A stretch of DNA of 17,917 nucleotides from DAIRET01 sp036795455 (GTDB taxonomy: Bacteria > Bacteroidota > Ignavibacteria > Ignavibacteriales > Ignavibacteriaceae). The DNA lies in NCBI GenBank assembly GCA_036795455.1, contig DAIRET010000048.1, forward strand, positions 1 to 17,917, written 5' to 3'. Positions 7,114 through 14,808 of the stretch are shown piece after piece. How positions within the stretch are numbered: the first letter of the stretch is position 1; the number at the start of each line of letters is the position of its first letter. Both the position numbers and the translations under genes were made by a program. Below the pieces are notes generated by a model. It was not told where the DNA came from. It was given only the letters and a program-made list of their open reading frames with translations, and ran no database searches.

Positions 7114-9074
7114 ATGCCTAAAAGAATTTTATGTGTTCCTTTTGACCCGGTACACGATGTTGGAATTAAAATAATACGGAGTGAACTCGATAAACACGGT
7201 CATAATACTGTGTTGCTTTCACCCGACCTTACTCCCGAAGCAGTTGTTAAAATAGCTGCCGAAGGAGAATACGATTTTATACTTGTTAGCCGTACTCTCG
7301 GATACGGTGTCGCTGAACTTCTTGCTCGATTTGTTGATTTACTTGATGTTGCAGGAGTAAGAGAAAAATCAAAAGTTGTAATAGGCGGTAAACCGATTAC
7401 ACCCGAATTAGCAGCCGAACTTGGATTCGATAAAGGGTTCGGGGAACACTCAACAATTGACGAAGTCGTCGCTTATATTGAAGGACGGGAAATTTCTGTT
7501 ACTGCTACCGGATTAAATAGAACTAAAAAAGACATTGCTTCCAAATATGATTATGAATTCAAGAACAAAGAAATTGGAAGATTACTTGATAGCATTACAG
7601 ATAAACTGTTAAAATGGGCAGAGGATAAAACTTCTCCCGGTGTTGAAAGAGCTAAAATTCAGGCGGAAATTCTTGCTGCCGGTAATGATCAACAAAGAAA
7701 ACCTCTTTTGGATAAGTATTATGCACTTTGTGATGACGTAATTATTAATGGTAATTCTAAGAAGGTTTTTACAAAAGGAGTGAGAGAAGTTTCCGAAAAG
7801 GAACTCCATAATCTGAATAATTTTGTTCACGGCTCACATCCGATTAATCCTGTCAAGATTCAGTATAATGACGGACAACCTTTGCTATTCAAGTTTCTCG
7901 GAAGCGGTTGTCCTTTAATGGATATAATGCATGCCAAAGTTTGTGAAAGATACGGAATAGACGGATTTCTCATTATTAATCCGTCATGGGAAGCAAGATA
8001 TGAAGGACTATTGCAGGGATGTTTGGCGCACGAAAACGACGGTACAATTACTTCGTTTGAAAACATCCGTTTAATGAAGCAGAGCCTTGATCCAAGTACT
8101 CTTTTAACGGTTCGTGCCCACCGCGGTTTGAATACGCCGGAAACAGTTTTATTAGCTGGTGAAGCAGGGGCGAACCTTGCGAAGATCAATCTGGTTTACG
8201 GGTCGCTAGGAGCCGGAACAGACCCTGTGAGGCTTGCAGTAGATGGAATTGAAGCAATTCGATTGGCAGCAAAATATAAAATGCCTTTTGATATTCCGGG
8301 GAATGACGAATTGAGTGGAGTACCGGCATGGAAATCACTTGCCGGTTTATTGATCAACGTTATGCTTGGAGTAAAACTTGGAGCACAACCGATTTTAAAA
8401 CCGTTATTCTGCTATGGCCCTCATATTGTTATAAATGGGATGATGAGCCAAAACTTTATTGATTACAATGCAGCAAAAATCCTTGCCTTAAAAGAGATTG
8501 TTAACTCACCAATTTGGCCCGGTGAACCGATTGCATTTATGACCCAATCAGAAGAAAGAGTTCAATCCGCAAATGCAAATTCATACCATGCTTCGTTAGC
8601 GGCTTCATTAAATGTTGACGCAATTACGGTAGCATCAACTGATGAAGCGTACTCAAGAGGACCGATCTGCATTACATCAAGAATCGATACTATCCGTGCT
8701 ATTACAGNNNNNNNNNNNNNNNNNNNNNNNNNNNNNNNNNNNNNNNNNNNNNNNNNNNNNNNNNNNNNNNNNNNNNNNNNNNNNNNNNNNNNNNNNNNNN
8801 NNNNNNNTCAAGAGGACCGATCTGCATTACATCAAGAATCGATACTATCCGTGCTATTACAGATGCATTCAGGTTTGTTGGAAATGCGAAGTTTGAACCG
8901 ACAACTCAAGCGGGACTTTTTACTGAAGAACTTATTAATAAAATTACAGGGACTTTAAGAGAAGTCAACTCAAAACCGGACTTGACTGAAGCAATTTATA
9001 AAGGATGTCTTGGCAATAAAGAAGACGGTGCTTACCCGGGTACTTTCGGTAACGGAACCGTAAAAACAAAATGA
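7114..9074 (+). CDS. B12-dependent aminomutase-like protein, rearranged domain order (interrupted by assembly gap)
   Basis: After removing the N run and one copy of the 55-base duplication the gene encodes 601 residues. Residues 1-124 are a cobalamin-binding Rossmann domain: H14 of PVHDVG (lower cobalt ligand), S59, then GGKPITPELA and GFG (91-110), as in OraE and KamE. Residues about 150-205 carry TSPGVER (173-179), like the T-x-x-(V/I)ER motif of OraS and KamD. Residues about 240-545 resemble the TIM barrel of OraE, for example YEGLLQG (296-302) versus YDGLIEG. It therefore probably performs a radical 1,2-shift on an amino acid using adenosylcobalamin. Oddities: the usual Asp of DxHxxG is Pro12 (Asp sits at 11), and the short insertion bearing the PLP lysine in OraE/KamE is absent. 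The stop overlaps the next start (ATGA at 9071-9074). Translating straight through the Ns gives a false C-terminus. Confidence 0.75.
8653..8707 (+). repeat. Left copy of 55-base exact duplication at the gap
   Basis: These 55 bases, ending directly at the first N, are identical to 8808-8862, which begins directly after the last N. The two contig ends overlap by exactly 55 bases, a typical de Bruijn k-mer length, so this is an unmerged contig overlap rather than a biological repeat. Confidence 0.95.
8708..8807. other. Assembly gap of 100 N
   Basis: Exactly 100 undetermined bases inside the aminomutase-like gene, a conventional placeholder length. Removing the Ns and one flanking copy (155 bases in total) restores the reading frame through to TGA at 9072-9074, so there is probably no missing sequence. 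Confidence 0.97.
8808..8862 (+). repeat. Right copy of 55-base exact duplication at the gap
   Basis: Identical to 8653-8707. In the correct frame this copy encodes SRGPICITSRIDTIRAIT and continues into DAFRFVGNAKF, which joins smoothly to the protein before the gap. Confidence 0.95.
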
Positions 9075-10126
9075 GAACAATAGGTGTAATTGGTACTGCG
9101 AAGAATACCGGCAAAACAACTACGCTTTCATTCTTGATGAAAGGATTCCACAACAGCGGGAGTAATTTAGCTGTCACGGGTATCGGTTATGACGGTGAAG
9201 AAGTTGACAATATTACGCTACTTCCAAAACCGCGGCTTTACTTTGAAAAAGATACAATAATTGCTACTTCGGAACAATGTTTGAAAAACAGCGAAGCTAA
9301 TTATGAATTGATTGCCGAAACATCGGTGGATACGCCACTCGGTAAAGTTTTTATTGTGAGAATAACAAAACCGGGGATGATAGTTCTTGCCGGGCCTAAT
9401 AGAATGGTTGCACTGAAAGAAATCATAGAATTGATTAAAACAGAAGCCGGCTGTGATGTTCTGTTAGTTGACGGTTCTCTTAACCGGATGTCCCCGATGA
9501 CAATCCTTGATAAATTGGTATTTACAACCGGTGCTTCACGTAGTGTGAATATTAAAAAACTCGCTAACGAGATGTTATTAATAGAAAAAATTTTCTCATT
9601 TCCCTTAACAAATTACACAAATATTGATCCGAATATTTCGTTTTTTTTCAAAGTCGAGAATGGAAAAACCATTATTAAAAAACTTCATCTTGATCTGAAT
9701 AATTCTCCCGCAATAGAAACACAAATTTCAAATGACGTTAAAGCTCTCTATATTTCTTCTCTTTTATCAGTTCAGGATTTTAATGATATCATTAAAAAGA
9801 TTAAGAAAAATATTGGTGAGAGCAAAGTAGAGTTAATAATTCATTCACCGATTATGCTTCTGCTTTCAGGTGATTTTTCATTAATCTCGATTATGCTTGA
9901 AAGAATGAGCAATGCAGGAATTAATCTGACTTACTTACAAAAACCGGAATTGTCGGCAGTTACAATTAATCCGTTCTATCCCAAATTGGAGAACTACCAC
10001 TATACACCGTCTTATGTGGATAAAGAAGCATTTGAAAGTGAAATGGTGAGCGTTTTAGAATCGCCGGTTTATAACATCAAAGAAGGGGATAACCAAAAGT
10101 TTTTTGAAGCTTTAACGGATTACTAA
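9071..10126 (+). CDS. P-loop NTPase, candidate aminomutase reactivation protein
   Basis: Protein of 351 residues with an N-terminal Walker A motif, GTAKNTGKTT (residues 8-17), reminiscent of MobB/BioD-type P-loop proteins. A Walker B-like strand ends in VLLVDGSLNR (D134). The C-terminal half (about 200-351) has no motif I know. The start overlaps the stop of the B12 mutase gene by 4 bases (ATGA), so the two are translationally coupled. B12 radical mutases are inactivated during turnover and usually have a dedicated NTPase that removes damaged cofactor; lysine fermentation clusters carry KamB and KamC for this. The tight coupling makes a chaperone or reactivase role likely, but it rests on context and the P-loop only. 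It does not look like the actin-like MutL/GlmL type. Confidence 0.65.
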   Translation: MRTIGVIGTAKNTGKTTTLSFLMKGFHNSGSNLAVTGIGYDGEEVDNITLLPKPRLYFEKDTIIATSEQCLKNSEANYELIAETSVDTPLGKVFIVRITKPGMIVLAGPNRMVALKEIIELIKTEAGCDVLLVDGSLNRMSPMTILDKLVFTTGASRSVNIKKLANEMLLIEKIFSFPLTNYTNIDPNISFFFKVENGKTIIKKLHLDLNNSPAIETQISNDVKALYISSLLSVQDFNDIIKKIKKNIGESKVELIIHSPIMLLLSGDFSLISIMLERMSNAGINLTYLQKPELSAVTINPFYPKLENYHYTPSYVDKEAFESEMVSVLESPVYNIKEGDNQKFFEALTDY

Positions 10127-10173
10127 AACGCAGGGATAAACGATACAGTTTCTTATGATAGTATCGAAAATGA

Positions 10174-10203
10174 TTGTCTAATTAAAAATTCTTATTTATT
10201 TTG
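10174..10203 (+). promoter_or_regulatory. Possible promoter of the NhaC gene
   Basis: TTG (10174-10176), a 19-base spacer and TTATTTTG (10196-10203) match the Bacteroidota consensus at all but one position of the TAnnTTTG element. It lies in the 109-base gap before the antiporter gene, which could therefore have its own start in addition to read-through. Confidence 0.25.
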
Positions 10204-10235
10204 AATTAGTTGTTGAAAAAAAACAAAGGCTTTAA

Positions 10236-11723
10236 ATGGAACATTACGGATTTTGGTCGTTATTACCCCCGGTATTAGCAATTATATTAGCAATAAAAAC
10301 CCGCCAGGTTTTTGTCTCCCTTCTATTCGGAATATGGCTCGGTTGGGTAATTTTAAGCGGTGGTAACTTGATTGATGGAAGTAATGCTACAATTCAAGCA
10401 CTGGTTGACGTGTTCAAAGACGGCAGTAATACAAGAACAATTATGTTCAGTTGCCTCGTAGGTGCTTTGATAGCATTTATTCAAAAATCAGGGGGAGTAA
10501 ACGGTTTTGTTAATGTTATTAACAGGTTTCTTACATATCTTGAAAATAAAAAAGTAGGGAAAAGCAGGAAAATCGTTCAGATACTTGCCTGGGCTACCGG
10601 TACATCAATCTTTGTAGAATCAAGCATTAATGTTTTAACAGTTGGTGCTATCTTCCGCCCGATTTTCGATAAATTAAAAATTCCCCGTGAAAAACTTGCA
10701 TACATAGCGGATTCAATTTCTGCACCCACTTGTATACTTATTCCGTTAAATGCCTGGGGTGCTTATATAATGGGATTAATAGCCGCCCAAGGATTTGACA
10801 ACCCGCTTGCAGTATTGATAAAAGCCTTTCCTTTCAATTTTTACCCGATGTTAGCAATGGCTGCAGTACTTTTCATTATTTTTTCACAAAAAGATTTCGG
10901 TCCCATGAAGAAAGCGGAAGAAAGAGCAAAGAAAGAGGGGAAAGTTATCCGGGACGGGGCAGTTCCTTTAATTTCGTCAGATGTAGTTGCAATGGAGATG
11001 AAAGAAGGCGTAAAAGAAAAAGCGATTAATATGATAATCCCGATTGCAGTAATGGTTGGAATGATGCCGCTCATGCTTTTATATACTGGCTGGTCTCAAG
11101 TCGAAAATATCTCATCTTTTGCCTGGTATGAACAACTCTTCTTCGCTATCGGAAAGGGTTCCGGTTCGACGGCAGTTTTATATTCCGTTTTAGCTTCAAT
11201 AATTGCCGGTAGTATTCTTTACATTTCTCAAAAGATATTTACATTTTCCGAGACCATTGATTTGATATTTAAGGGAATAAGCGGGTTAATTCCTCTTGCA
11301 TTATTAATGATGCTTGCATTCGCTATCGGTACAGTATGCCGTGAACTCGGAACCGGGATGTACACTGCTGAACTTTCTAAGCAATGGCTATCTCCGAACT
11401 TTGTTCCTGTTATAGTTTTTTTAGTGGCATGCTTTATCGCGTTTTCTACAGGAACCTCATGGGGAACGTTTGCAATAATGCTTGCCATTGGAATTCCAAT
11501 GGCACAATCACTTGAAGCCAACGTTTATCTTACAATCGCTGCAGCACTTGGCGGCGGCGTATTTGGTGATCATTGTTCACCGATTTCTGATACAACGATT
11601 ATCTCTTCAATGGCATCTGCCAGCGATCATATAGACCACGTTAAAACCCAGCTTCCTTACGCACTTACTGCGGGAGCAATAACAGCTTTACTTTATCTCA
11701 TTCTCGGAATTCTAATCCATTAA
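10236..11723 (+). CDS. nhaC: NhaC-type Na+/H+ antiporter family transporter
   Basis: Inner-membrane transporter of 495 residues with about 11-12 hydrophobic segments. Family marks are the conserved stretch near residues 405-422 (TGTSWGTFAIMLAIG) and the motif GDHCSPISDTTIISS (about 445-459), both typical of the NhaC/ion-transporter superfamily. Members exchange Na+ for H+ or drive substrate uptake. NhaC-type genes are regular members of clostridial ornithine and lysine fermentation clusters, where they are thought to move the amino acid or balance ions. Here it closes the GntR-led set and is followed by a strong terminator, so I infer that it imports the pathway substrate or exports a product. 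The start at 10236 has an AAAGG Shine-Dalgarno. The gene symbol refers to the family; true antiport activity is not proven. Confidence 0.8.
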   Translation: MEHYGFWSLLPPVLAIILAIKTRQVFVSLLFGIWLGWVILSGGNLIDGSNATIQALVDVFKDGSNTRTIMFSCLVGALIAFIQKSGGVNGFVNVINRFLTYLENKKVGKSRKIVQILAWATGTSIFVESSINVLTVGAIFRPIFDKLKIPREKLAYIADSISAPTCILIPLNAWGAYIMGLIAAQGFDNPLAVLIKAFPFNFYPMLAMAAVLFIIFSQKDFGPMKKAEERAKKEGKVIRDGAVPLISSDVVAMEMKEGVKEKAINMIIPIAVMVGMMPLMLLYTGWSQVENISSFAWYEQLFFAIGKGSGSTAVLYSVLASIIAGSILYISQKIFTFSETIDLIFKGISGLIPLALLMMLAFAIGTVCRELGTGMYTAELSKQWLSPNFVPVIVFLVACFIAFSTGTSWGTFAIMLAIGIPMAQSLEANVYLTIAAALGGGVFGDHCSPISDTTIISSMASASDHIDHVKTQLPYALTAGAITALLYLILGILIH

Positions 11724-11745
11724 TTAAAACGAGATATTTTATTTA

Positions 11746-11786
11746 CCTTGCAAATTGAAAGACGAGCTTTCGGTTTGCAAGGTTTT
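11746..11786 (+). terminator. Rho-independent terminator after the NhaC gene
   Basis: Arms CCTTGCAAA (11746-11754) and TTTGCAAGG (11774-11782) pair perfectly. Inside them GAAAG can pair with CTTTC, and TTTT follows at 11783-11786. It marks the end of the catabolic gene set. Confidence 0.75.
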
Positions 11787-11818
11787 ACTATCCAATAACA
11801 TCTTCAATCCGATTTCTC

Positions 11819-11849
11819 TTTGAGATGTGTGGTTCTTTCACTATATTTA
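11819..11849 (+). promoter_or_regulatory. Bacteroidota-type promoter of the Fe-S protein gene
   Basis: TTTG (11819-11822), a 19-base spacer and TATATTTA (11842-11849) match the Bacteroidota promoter except for the last base. The second element overlaps the inverted repeat described next. Confidence 0.4.
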
Positions 11850-11874
11850 ATCAGATAAAAATATCTGATTAAAT
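11845..11874. promoter_or_regulatory. Perfect 13-base inverted repeat, candidate operator
   Basis: ATTTAATCAGATA (11845-11857) and TATCTGATTAAAT (11862-11874) are perfect reverse complements around four A residues. The repeat overlaps the predicted -7 element and transcription start and ends 13 bases before the start codon. This is a typical position for a repressor site, for example of a redox or nitrosative-stress regulator such as a Crp/Fnr or Rrf2 member. It could instead act as an RNA hairpin that hides the ribosome site. The bound factor is not known. Confidence 0.55.
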
Positions 11875-11887
11875 AAAAGGAAAACAA

Positions 11888-12730
11888 ATGATTAGAAAAA
11901 TTATTAAAATTGATGAAGTACTTTGTGATGGGTGTGGTGATTGTGTGCCTGCTTGTGCCGAGGGTGCAATTCAAATAATAGATGGAAAAGCAAGATTAAT
12001 TAGTGATTTATTTTGTGATGGACTTGGTGCATGTCTTGGTCATTGTCATGCAGGGGCGATTACAGTTGAAGAGAGAGAAGCTGAACCGTATAACGAAGAA
12101 AAAGTAATGGAATATATTATTAAAGGAGGAGAAAATGTAATTAAAGCACATCTCCTTCATCTGTTGGAACATAATGAAGATGAGTATTACAGGCAAGCTG
12201 TCGGTTTTTTGGATAAAAGAGGTATCAAACTGCCTTCTATTAAGGAAGAATCTGCTGTCGAAATACAGTCTCATTCCGGGTGTCCAGGTTCAAAAGCGAT
12301 TGCGTTTGAGAGTGCTTCACTTCCTGAAAAAGAAAACGGGAAAAGAGTTTCTCATTTAACTCAATGGCCTGTTCAGATGCATCTTATTTCACCTAACGCC
12401 GCCTACTATAAAAACTCGGATTTACTGCTGGCAGCGGACTGTGTTCCTATTGCGTATGCCGATTTTCATAAAGATTTTATGCAAGGAAAAAGTATTGCAA
12501 TCGCCTGCCCTAAATTGGACACGAACAAGCAGGTCTATTTGGATAAAATGATTAAGTTGATTGATGATGCGGAAGTTAAGTCAATTACAGTTGCTGTAAT
12601 GCAGGTTCCCTGCTGTAATGGATTATTCCAGTTAGCGCAACAAGCGATTGAGTATTCAGGTAAAGAAATACCTTTAAAAATTGTAGTTGTCGGAATAAAC
12701 GGAAACATACTGCATGAGTTAAATAATTAG
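11888..12730 (+). CDS. Ferredoxin-type 4Fe-4S protein
   Basis: Protein of 280 residues of a family often seen in anaerobes. Residues 1-60 form a two-cluster ferredoxin domain. The first site is complete (C13, C16, C19, C23). The second has only C43, C49 and C53, with leucine at 46 where a fourth cysteine is usual, so it may hold a 3Fe-4S cluster or none. The C-terminal region adds cysteines in HSGCPGSKA, AADCVPIAY, IACPKLD and VPCCNGL, which could bind a further cluster. The region around LTQWPVQMHLISPNA is also typical. Homologues I remember are often next to the hybrid cluster protein Hcp in nitrosative-stress regulons, but no hcp is in this window. It is transcribed from its own promoter behind a perfect inverted repeat. 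Electron transfer is likely; the partner is unknown. Confidence 0.8.
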   Translation: MIRKIIKIDEVLCDGCGDCVPACAEGAIQIIDGKARLISDLFCDGLGACLGHCHAGAITVEEREAEPYNEEKVMEYIIKGGENVIKAHLLHLLEHNEDEYYRQAVGFLDKRGIKLPSIKEESAVEIQSHSGCPGSKAIAFESASLPEKENGKRVSHLTQWPVQMHLISPNAAYYKNSDLLLAADCVPIAYADFHKDFMQGKSIAIACPKLDTNKQVYLDKMIKLIDDAEVKSITVAVMQVPCCNGLFQLAQQAIEYSGKEIPLKIVVVGINGNILHELNN

Positions 12731-12809
12731 AAAAAAAATTGGAATCTTAACCGGCATTAATAAAATTTTTATTGAAAAGAAGGGGAGATTAAGCTAAATT
12801 GCATATCAA

Positions 12810-13676
12810 ATGAAAAACTATTCTTTTACGAAAATGAATGGTGCCGGGAACGACTTTATAGTGTTCGATAAAGACGTTTATGATTCGCTTGAACTGACAC
12901 CTGATGCAATAAGAAACCTTTGTAACCGCAAATTAGGCATTGGCGGCGATGGGGTGATCTTTGTTTATAAAAGTAATTCAGCCGACTTTGAAATGGAGTA
13001 CTATAATGCTGATGGTTCTCTCGGTTCACTTTGCGGCAACGGGTCAAGGTGTGCTATTCAGTTTGCACATTTAACTAAAAAAATTCCGGGAACAAAAGCA
13101 AAATTTAAAGTAAACGATGCTTTTTACTCCGGAGAAGTACTTGCAGACGGGGTTGTCAAATTCGATCTAAATCCCCCGGTAAAATTCAAATACAACTTCA
13201 AGATTAAAGCTGCCAAACAACTTATTAATGCCAATTTTGTTGATACTGGCTCTCCCCATGTTGTAATTAACATTCAAGATGTATTACGTGAACCTTCGGA
13301 TCCGTATTCAAACTATACAGATATCAAAGAGTTTCCCGTATTCGATATTGGAAAAGAGATTCGTTACTCACCCGATTTTGCTCCTGTAGGAACGAACGTT
13401 AATTTTATCCAAGTTATTGATGGTAAAGTTATAATCCGGACTTACGAAAGAGGAGTAGAGGATGAAACGCTTGCTTGCGGTACAGGTTCTACTGCTGCCG
13501 CACTAATCAGTTTTACTAATTATGGGATTAATCCCCCGGTACACCTGGTAACATACAGTGGAGAGGAATTAGTTGTTGATTATAAAGTCGAAAATCAAAA
13601 AGTAAAAGAATTATCTCTTACAGGTCCTGCAAAAGTGAATTTTACGGGTGAAGTAAGGATACCAAACAAATTATAA
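12810..13676 (+). CDS. dapF: Diaminopimelate epimerase DapF
   Basis: Cytoplasmic, PLP-independent racemase of 288 residues that converts LL- to meso-diaminopimelate in lysine and peptidoglycan synthesis. Family marks: MNGAGNDF at the N-terminus (9-16), the first catalytic cysteine C75 in LCGNGSRCA, and the second catalytic cysteine C223 in ERGVEDETLACGTGSTA. Length is close to the usual 275 or so residues. It starts 79 bases after the Fe-S protein and 16 bases before the next small gene. Its presence shows that the cell makes meso-diaminopimelate via the LL form. The diaminopimelate-dehydrogenase-like gene at 3762 is therefore not needed for biosynthesis. Confidence 0.95.
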   Translation: MKNYSFTKMNGAGNDFIVFDKDVYDSLELTPDAIRNLCNRKLGIGGDGVIFVYKSNSADFEMEYYNADGSLGSLCGNGSRCAIQFAHLTKKIPGTKAKFKVNDAFYSGEVLADGVVKFDLNPPVKFKYNFKIKAAKQLINANFVDTGSPHVVINIQDVLREPSDPYSNYTDIKEFPVFDIGKEIRYSPDFAPVGTNVNFIQVIDGKVIIRTYERGVEDETLACGTGSTAAALISFTNYGINPPVHLVTYSGEELVVDYKVENQKVKELSLTGPAKVNFTGEVRIPNKL

Positions 13677-13692
13677 ACCAACTGGAGAAAAA

Positions 13693-13998
13693 ATGAATAA
13701 GGTTATTTTTACTATTCAGTACGAAATTAAATCTGAAAAAAGGGAAGAATATTTATTGTCTATTAAAGAACTTAAATTACTTGTAAAAGCAGAAGGTTTG
13801 GAGAGTTATTCTGTTTATGAAGTAAAAGGGAAAAACAACAACTTTGAAGAAGTTTTCTTATTTGCTTCAAAAGAAGCATTTGATAACTACGACGATGGTG
13901 AAAACGAGAGAATGGATATTCTCGTTAATAAAATTGAAGATATGAAAGTTGTTAATACGACCCACTACAATACATTAATAGAGGTCAGCACAGATTAA
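13693..13998 (+). CDS. Small protein with possible dimeric alpha/beta-barrel (ABM-like) fold
   Basis: Protein of 101 residues starting 16 bases after dapF with a GGAG Shine-Dalgarno. The pattern is beta-strand (VIFTIQYEIK), helix with an EEYLLSIKEL core, strand (SYSVYEVKG), strand (EEVFLFAS) and helix (KEAFDNYDDGENERMDILVNKIEDM). This resembles the ferredoxin-like alpha/beta-barrel of antibiotic-biosynthesis-monooxygenase and heme-degrading families. No catalytic residues can be identified. It is probably co-transcribed with dapF; its function is unknown. Confidence 0.6.
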   Translation: MNKVIFTIQYEIKSEKREEYLLSIKELKLLVKAEGLESYSVYEVKGKNNNFEEVFLFASKEAFDNYDDGENERMDILVNKIEDMKVVNTTHYNTLIEVSTD

Positions 13999-14117
13999 TT
14001 AAAGATGCGGGATTAGATTGAATGAATTTTTCTCCGGATTATTCTGTTTATCTTCAGTAGTTCTTCAATTGATTGAAAACTAATTGTTTTTATTTTTAAT
14101 ATTTTGTTAGGTGTAAA

Positions 14118-14744
14118 ATGAAGTTGAAATTTTCTCCCGCTGTTTTTTACCCGCTGCTTGTAGTAGTTTTAGTTCTACTTATTGTTTTGTTCACTTCTTT
14201 CAATGAGAAAAAAGGTGAAAGCGCGAAAGAATTCGACCATTCTGCTATGCCTGATGATGATATCCATCGAAACTTCAAGCACCCGGAAATGAGTTCTCCT
14301 TCCAAAAGTAATGTAATGGCTGAAGTAAAAAAACAGATGGAAGCACTTAAAAACGAAATTGATAAAAATCCTTCCGATACTGCTAAAATTCGTGAATATG
14401 CCGATTTACTTGCTGCAGGACATTTCCCCGAAGAAGCAATTATGTATTACAATCATATTCTAAAACTTGATCCGAAAAGAATAGATGTCCTTTTTGCAAT
14501 AACTTTTCTTTATTACTCGAAAGGGGATATTGATAAAGCAGAAGAAACAACAAACCAAATCTTAAAAACCGATAAAGAGAATTTACTTGCACGTTATAAT
14601 CTTGGTGCAATTGAAGCTGCAAGAGGAAATAATAAAAAAGCAAAAGAGATTTGGGAAGAAATAATCAAAAAACATCCTGATTCAGAAGCAGCCGGAATAG
14701 CGAAAAACTCGATTCAATCTCTTTCTGCTGGAACAACAAATTAA
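14118..14744 (+). CDS. Membrane-anchored TPR protein
   Basis: Protein of 208 residues with one N-terminal membrane segment (about residues 11-27, FYPLLVVVLVLLIVLFTSF). A charged linker follows, then about three tetratricopeptide repeats (about 88-195, with patterns such as GHFPEEAIMYYNHILKLDP and GDIDKAEETTNQILKTD). The layout resembles CcmH/NrfG-like and other periplasmic TPR scaffolds. TPRs mediate protein-protein contacts; the partner is not evident from the neighbours. It is followed at once by a strong bidirectional terminator. Confidence 0.75.
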   Translation: MKLKFSPAVFYPLLVVVLVLLIVLFTSFNEKKGESAKEFDHSAMPDDDIHRNFKHPEMSSPSKSNVMAEVKKQMEALKNEIDKNPSDTAKIREYADLLAAGHFPEEAIMYYNHILKLDPKRIDVLFAITFLYYSKGDIDKAEETTNQILKTDKENLLARYNLGAIEAARGNNKKAKEIWEEIIKKHPDSEAAGIAKNSIQSLSAGTTN

Positions 14745-14783
14745 AAAAAACCTTGAAGTTAATACTCTACTTCAAGGTTTTTT
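14743..14783. terminator. Bidirectional rho-independent terminator
   Basis: Arms CCTTGAAGT (14751-14759) and ACTTCAAGG (14769-14777) are perfect. An A-run lies before them (14743-14750) and a T-run after them (14778-14783), so the hairpin can stop transcription from the TPR gene on the plus strand and from the convergent Spy-like gene on the minus strand. Confidence 0.85.
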
Positions 14784-14808
14784 CAATATCAGATAAACAT
14801 GATTTGTT

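Noticed and set aside
8808..8958. Reading through the gap into QEDRSALHQES... as the mutase C-terminus
   Set aside because: This frame is shifted by the 155 extra bases; the true frame continues as SRGPICITSRID... to TGA at 9072-9074.
10141..10166. CGATAC/GTATCG inverted repeat after the P-loop gene
   Set aside because: Only 6-base arms with a 14-base loop and no T-run; too weak to call a terminator.
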